DNA from: Spirometra erinaceieuropaei
Taxonomy: Eukaryota; Platyhelminthes; Cestoda; Diphyllobothriidea; Diphyllobothriidae
Reading direction: 5' to 3'
Assembly (NCBI GenBank): GCA_902702965.1
Contig: CACRXP010000230.1
Coordinates: 798,582-862,581, forward strand
Length of the DNA stretch: 64,000 bases
Of this stretch, positions 59,651-64,000 are shown in pieces (positions within the stretch are counted from its first letter, which is position 1; the number at the start of each line of letters is the position of its first letter). The position numbers and the translations under genes were made by a program. Below the pieces are notes generated by a model. It searched no databases. It saw only the letters and a list, made by a program, of their open reading frames with translations, and was not told where the DNA came from.

Positions 59651-60437
59651 ATCCAGCAACCTCGTCTTCCATTTTGCTGCAGTGCGTGTCAAGGCGCCGA
59701 TATAGTGCCCTTATGCAACTGCGTTTGTGACTGATGGAGTGGCTGCTATTGCAGTTCAGTATTTTCATCTTTTTTATCGCTTTCCTGAACACTTTGGTTT
59801 TTAGTTTACCACAATCTTTTCGGCAGACGAGGACATCCAGGAAGGCCAGCTGATTGTTTTCCTCCTCTATCGTAAATTGAATGTCCGGGAAGACGGCGTT
59901 GCCAACAGCGTCGCGTTATTCTTGCGTTTTAGCGTTTTTATGGTGGTGGATTCGCATGGGACATAGGACTAACGATCCTCCAACAAGCTTTTGGATTTTT
60001 GATTGTAGTCTGTCCTGTCCAATAAGACCGTTGACCGTCCCGTGTGCGCAGGCACGATAACGAGGTCGTTGTCTGCCCTGAGTTCCTCAAGTGCATCGTG
60101 CTCGACCTTGGAAAGCACGTCGCGCGGACTATGAGCCATAGGGAGGAAGGGCACTTGGTGTCGAAGGAGGTTCTTCGTTTCGTCTGTCGCTCCCGTCTGG
60201 CTGAGGATGGATTCCACTACTGCGATCATGTTGGCAAGTTTGGCATCGACTGTGTTGAATGAGGCCTCATGCAATAAAACCTGCATTTGTTCCTCCGTCA
60301 GCTCCTTTGACGACAAGTTGTGCACCAGTTTGTCGTTCTTGGATGACATTGCAGCAGGCAGCTTACCAAACTTGCTCTCTAGGGCTGCTTCGCGTGTTGC
60401 TTTATGTTCGCAGGCTCGTTCGGCCGGCCTCTACTGA

Positions 60438-60604
60438 AGCAATTTTGTGTCGTCTTCGCCCATGAACTCGCATCACCTTGTTCGCTCTTGGTCAGTCCCC
60501 TGAAACTATTTGCGAATCCGTGAGTGACAGTCTTAAAGGAGCACTCGGATCATTCGTCAGCCGCGCTGAAGTACTGCGCGTTTCGCCAGCTCTTTGTTGA
60601 CCGG
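60438..60604. other. Spacer between the inverted PLE copies
   Basis: About 170 bp without a recognisable motif. It separates the N-terminal end of PLE-1 from PLE-2 and could contain the insertion junction of either. Confidence 0.35.
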
Positions 60605-60955
60605 AAGTTTGTATGAAACACACGGACGAATTACAATATCTTCGACGGGCAACGAGAGCCAATGGTTACCCGCTCAACTTTGTCACCCAGTGCATACAAA
60701 AACGACACCAGAGACCAAATCCAACCGACCCCAAATTTTTGCGGGCTTTTCCGTACTCGAAGAATGTCTCGGAAGCCGTTAGTCTTCTTCTCACTCCACT
60801 TGGAGTTGGGATTGCACACAGGCTGGAACCAACCATTATGCGCCAAGTCATGAGGCCAAAAGACCCGCTGCCACGACAGGAGACGTCTGGAGTCGTTTAC
60901 CGTCAGGCCAATAAATTTCGTGTTCCACTGATCGCATCTTCGTCTTCTGAACGAT
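60605..60955 (+). pseudogene. Penelope-like retroelement PLE-2, internal fragment fused to terminal sequence
   Basis: The plus frame reads ELQYLRRATRANGYPLNFVT, then CIQKRHQRPNPTDPKFLRAF and so on to TSGVVYR, the linker before the GIY-YIG nuclease. At about 60903 it switches abruptly to the element's 3' terminal sequence (caggccaataaatttcgtgt). The nuclease and ribozyme 5' half are deleted. Coding similarity to PLE-1 is nearly complete, but the orientation is opposite. Confidence 0.88.
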
Positions 60956-61204
60956 GGTATCAGTTGACATTTTGCGAAATCTGTTTGCGTCGGCATCGGC
61001 ATGTTGGACTTCGTGCGGACTGACTGCAATTAATTGTTTTTCAAATGGTGCTGAATTGGTTTGACAGATGACGTACGGTGTCTCTTAAGCCGTTTTAGTC
61101 GCTGCGGCATGTATCACTTGGCGGCCTTGTGAGGCCTTACATTGGTGTGCTTGCCAAGTAATGTAACAACAGGATGACATTTCCGAGAAAGAAGTGTGAT
61201 TTTC
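60956..61204. other. Spacer, nothing recognised
   Basis: Between PLE-2 and PLE-3. No motif or shared repeat noticed. Confidence 0.35.
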
Positions 61205-61579
61205 TGACTTAGGAGTGTCTTTGGGATCAGGATTTACAAATCCTGCCGAGCGACGTCACGGTATCCTTTGATGTCACGTCTTCCTTTACTTCTATTCCTG
61301 AGTGCCTGGCTGTTGAGACAATTAAACTACTTTTAAGTGATAATGACGAGGAAACAGAGGATCACCTCGGGCACGCTCAAATCATCAACTCCTTAAGTCC
61401 TGTCTGCAAATGTTCTTTACGTTCGACGGAACAATCTACGAGCAAGTGAAGCGCGCGCCAGCAGGTGCGCTGCTTTCAGGACTCATAGCCGAGGCTCTCG
61501 TACAACGGTTCGATTCGCTCGTTCTCCGACACCACAGACCGAAATTTTGGGCTCAGTATGCGAATGATACCTTGGTTGT

Positions 61580-62007
61580 ATGGCATTACCCGACAAAGAC
61601 AAAGGAGACTGGAATGGCCATTTCTGGCTTATTAGCCGTCCTCAACCAGTCATACCCAACTCCGAATTGTGGAACACCCGATGCCCGAACTCGCGACCTG
61701 TTTGTTGGAAGTCCACTCCTCTAACCGTTGGGTCACGAGCCCGTTGCATTATCGGTTTTTCTATTGGGAATATACAGTGGTAGGGAGCGCTCGCATCGGG
61801 TGTTCCACACTTCGGGGTTGGGTACGACTGGCTGACGACAGCTAATAAGCCAGAAATGGTCATTCCAGTCTCCCTTGTCTTTGTCGGAAATGCCATGCTG
61901 TGTATATAATGCACTGCTGTGCAGCTGTTGGTTGGGCCCGAGAGAGAGCCCATAAGGCACAACGGAACGGGTAAGTTCCGTAAGAACGATCGGTGAGCGT
62001 TCCTATC
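61580..62007. mobile_element. SINE-like inverted dimer inserted in PLE-3, 16-bp target duplication
   Basis: Flanked by ATGATACCTTGGTTGT at 61564-61579 and 62008-62023, identical over 16 bp, with PLE coding sequence continuing smoothly across the pair. Inside, 61581-61695 and about 61790-61901 are imperfect inverted copies (for example aaaggagactggaatggcca against tggtcattccagtctccctt). Between them on the minus strand is a tRNA-like head. The last 106 bp (61902-62007) have no inverted partner. The long target duplication indicates LINE-type integration. Confidence 0.85.
61672..61745 (-). other. tRNA-derived SINE head with polymerase III A/B-box-like sequences
   Basis: The minus strand reads gggctcgtgacccaacggtt, then agaggagtggacttccaac, then aggtcgcgagttcgggcatc. 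TGACCCAACGG and GCGAGTTCGGGC resemble A and B boxes at tRNA-like spacing. The tail then follows leftwards (cgggtgttccacaattcgg and on). Different from the tRNA-like units at 20.8-21.0 kb. Confidence 0.65.
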
Positions 62008-62790
62008 ATGATACCTTGGTTGTCGTCGAACGGGGTCAGGCGATGGCATTCAAAAACGTCTCAACGCAGCTTTCCCGGACATTCAATTTACGATGGAAGA
62101 GAAATAGAACAACCAGCTGGTCTTTCTGGATGCCCTCGTTCGACGTAAAATTGCGGTAGTCTAAAAGCCAAAGTGTTTAGGAAAGCGACAATCAGGAAGC
62201 AATTACTGAATTTTAACAGAAACCACCACATCGGTCACAAACGCAGTTATGTAATAGCGAAATATCGGCGCGTTGAGACGCACTGAAGTGAAATGGAAGA
62301 CAGGGTTACTGAACTGCGATGGCTAACCACACAACCTTGTCAACCAGTGCGTACGCAGGCGAAACCAGAAACCAAACACAACCGGCCATAGATTTTGGCG
62401 AGCGCTTCCGTACGTGAGAAACGTCTCGGAGGCCATTAGCCGACTTCTCACTCCATTTGGATTTGGGGTTACACACAGGCCGGAAGTAACCTTCATGCCC
62501 CAAGTCATGAGGTCGAAAGACCCACTGCCACGGTAGGAAACGTCAGGAGTCGCTTACCGTATCTGGTGCAGCTGCGAGCAAAGCAACTACGTCAGAGAAA
62601 CTGGGAGAGGAATCTGGACGCTTATGGCTGAGCACGCAGCAGCGTTGAGGAGGAAGGACGCCAACTCATAGATAGCAACTAATTTCACGAAACCTGGCCA
62701 TATATTCAAGTTTCCATAGGCCAAAATCCTCGCAAGAGACGATAACTGCGTGAGCCGCGAGCTGTTCGATTCATTAGTGGTACAGCGCGT

Positions 62791-63004
62791 CAAGAAAGTG
62801 GCCTTAATCGGCGAAAACACTGGTAGGTTGCTCGACGTTAATGTGCGTGATTTGAAAGAGAGGGTATTAATGTCGAGGGAGTCTGCATTGGACTCGTTAT
62901 CGGTCATTGTAAGTAGAACTGTGCGCAAAAGTGTGAGATCAAGACCAAAACTCTAGTTGTGTAATGAACGATTAAAAGTACAAAAAACAATAGATACAGT
63001 ACAA
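62791..63004. other. Spacer, nothing recognised
   Basis: Between the end of PLE-3 and the following LINE fragment. Confidence 0.35.
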
Positions 63005-63650
63005 CCTTCTCTCCAAGATTTTCGGAACATTCGTGAGACCGCACTTCAAACATGGCATACAAGCCTGTCGATCATGAACAGTTTAAGATCTTAATTGTCT
63101 TGCGAGAGTCCAAAGGAGAGCGACGAAAATATTTAGGGATCAAAACAACTTCTCCAATGCAGCCAGCATGTCAAATCCGAGTCACTTTCCTTTTAGTGAC
63201 GAGCATCGGGGCGGGGATCTCTTACGAGCATTTCGCATTATGAGGGTATAAATTTGCAGTCTGAGTTTTGAGGACTTTTCAGAATTTGCTACCATAACCG
63301 AACTCCGAAGAAACACATAAAAGTGTGCATTCATTAAGCAAGCCTGGAAGTGCAGAAATTCTCCGCTGTCAGATCGGCCAAACTATGGAATGCCTTCCCC
63401 GCAGATGTTTTTGCCGCATTGATAGAAAGTTTTAAAAGGAACCTTGACATATTTATTTTCTGAAATGAACAAGAGTAATGGAAGACCGAAATAAACTCTT
63501 GAGACTCACATACAAATTGCCATAGTATTATGACCCACTTCAAACTATTTCAGCCCATACGATTTCTCTGCACACAGAACCAAATTTTACTTTGCAATTA
63601 AGTTACTAAAGTCTCAAGCCTATTTTCCTCAATAAACTGAACTGGCCTGA
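63005..63650 (+). pseudogene. CR1-type LINE A-family 3' fragment
   Basis: Reads, with many stops, FSKIFGTFVRPHFKHGIQAC, then ARVQRRATKIF, FEDFSEFA, and a region matching 48390-48500 at the DNA level (aaactatggaatgccttccc, aggaaccttgacatattta). It ends tcaataaactgaactgg, like the 3' end of LINE A at 48655-48680. It spans the point where LINE B interrupts the other copy, and is uninterrupted here. Confidence 0.82.
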
Positions 63651-64000
63651 TTAAGTCAGCAAAGAATAATTGCACACATTAATGAAAGTAGTCCAAACTA
63701 CATCGACACACCCCTGTGCCATGACAGGTTCTCAAGTGTTCCACAATCTACCTTATGATTGGTTGAGGACACCCGGCGTGTAAATAACTGGATTTTTATA
63801 TCCGCCTGGATCGGGTTGTATTAAACATACACTTCGCGGCTGCGCAGTATCGGGCCGCGAACAAGAAACCACCAAAACACCAAGAAATTATAAACTAACT
63901 CAGGAAAGTTAAACAAACCGAAAGAAGAAAGCGAATAATGCAAACAAATGCAGAATGTCAAAGATTACCTTTAATTAAATGGAAAACGTACGACATCAAA
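63651..64000. other. No gene recognised
   Basis: AT-rich end of the window, no motif seen. Confidence 0.4.

Larger units (their letters stand above)
58700..60437 (-). pseudogene. Penelope-like retroelement PLE-1 with intact GIY-YIG region, RT core deleted
   Basis: On minus, 60437 to 59969 encodes the N-terminal part (EHKATREAALESKFGKLPAA, then SSKELTEEQMQ and LRADNDLVIVPAHTGRSTVL). The frame closes at LLEDR. It resumes near 59900 with VFPDIQFTIEEENNQLAFLD and stays open from 59792 to 58950 (280 codons) through PLNFVTQCIQKRHQRPNPTD, then GIY-YIG: GVVYRILCSCGQSNYVGQTE, ERFLRTRIAEH and RVSRQLLESWFSG. The RT catalytic motifs, including the YxDD block, are missing between these parts. The 3' non-coding end carries a hammerhead-like motif. 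Penelope-like elements pair RT with a GIY-YIG nuclease for chromosomal integration. The long open C-terminal frame suggests recent activity of the family. Confidence 0.9.
61205..62790 (+). pseudogene. Penelope-like retroelement PLE-3, RT to GIY-YIG, decayed and interrupted
   Basis: The plus strand gives, across frameshifts, LPSDVTVSFDVTSSFTSIPE, then FFTFDGTIYEQVKRAPAG (usually KGTPMG), then PKFWAQYANDTLVV at 61542-61579, where the catalytic YVDD has become YAND. The RT is then broken by a 428-bp insertion and resumes at 62008 (DTLVVVERGQ), followed by AAFPDIQFTMEEK, NNQLVFLDALV, the PLNFV-like linker, and a worn GIY-YIG region (SGVAYRIWCSCEQSNYVRET, PGHIFKF, CVSREL). The right end is approximate. 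It was dead before or after the insertion; the sequence cannot tell which. Confidence 0.88.

Noticed and set aside
58950..59792. GIY-YIG frame as a homing endonuclease or host nuclease gene
   Set aside because: The sequence on either side is Penelope-like RT and terminal region, so it is the element's own nuclease.
1..64000. CRISPR arrays, rRNA genes, bacterial operons, riboswitches
   Set aside because: Spliced exons and eukaryotic retroelements dominate; no direct-repeat/spacer array or rRNA-like sequence was seen. Tandem arrays at 52 and 56.6 kb have no spacers.

Overview
The window looks like intron-rich, repeat-rich DNA from a metazoan, most likely a parasitic flatworm. Tapeworms of the Diphyllobothriidea are my best guess, from memory of their repeats rather than from a search. 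The signs are long introns with canonical GT..AG borders, degenerate CCCTAA runs, many decayed CR1-type LINE and Penelope-like retroelement copies (two Penelope-like stretches keep hammerhead ribozyme cores), a Merlin-type DNA transposon, and recurrent C2H2-finger-like repeat ORFs.

One host gene is clear: a paxillin-family focal-adhesion adaptor on the minus strand, covering at least 41860 down to 2237. I can place seven coding exons. One carries two LD motifs (41543-41860), one an LD4-like motif (16664-16802), one a Ser/Pro-rich linker with the first zinc ligands of LIM1 (13553-13933), and four more complete the four LIM domains and reach a stop codon (11049-11222, 8466-8584, 4350-4464, 2237-2503). 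Reading phases agree across the last six exons. The phase between 41543 and 16802 does not agree, so at least one exon in that 24.7 kb interval is missing from this annotation. The first coding exon, which should supply the start codon, was not found either.

The introns hold a TA-flanked element with roughly 370-bp inverted arms sitting inside an older repeat, a dispersed family of about 450 bp (R1) of which two copies have clear target-site duplications, trinucleotide microsatellites, a palindromic pair of tRNA-like units (20739-21016), and two Penelope-like fragments (30.2-31.3 kb and 34.2-34.7 kb).

Upstream of the found paxillin exons the DNA is almost entirely mobile. One CR1-type LINE is split by another (45.45-48.68 kb), followed by a frameshifted Merlin transposase running into a four-unit 155-bp tandem array (51.0-52.6 kb), a GC-rich repeat zone, finger-like repeats, a 163-bp duplication, a further LINE fragment (57.1-57.6 kb), a cluster of three Penelope-like fragments in both orientations (58.7-62.8 kb), one of them carrying a tRNA-derived SINE-like insertion with a 16-bp target duplication, and a last LINE fragment at 63.0-63.65 kb.

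Apart from paxillin I see no intact protein-coding gene. All transposon ORFs are broken or partial.
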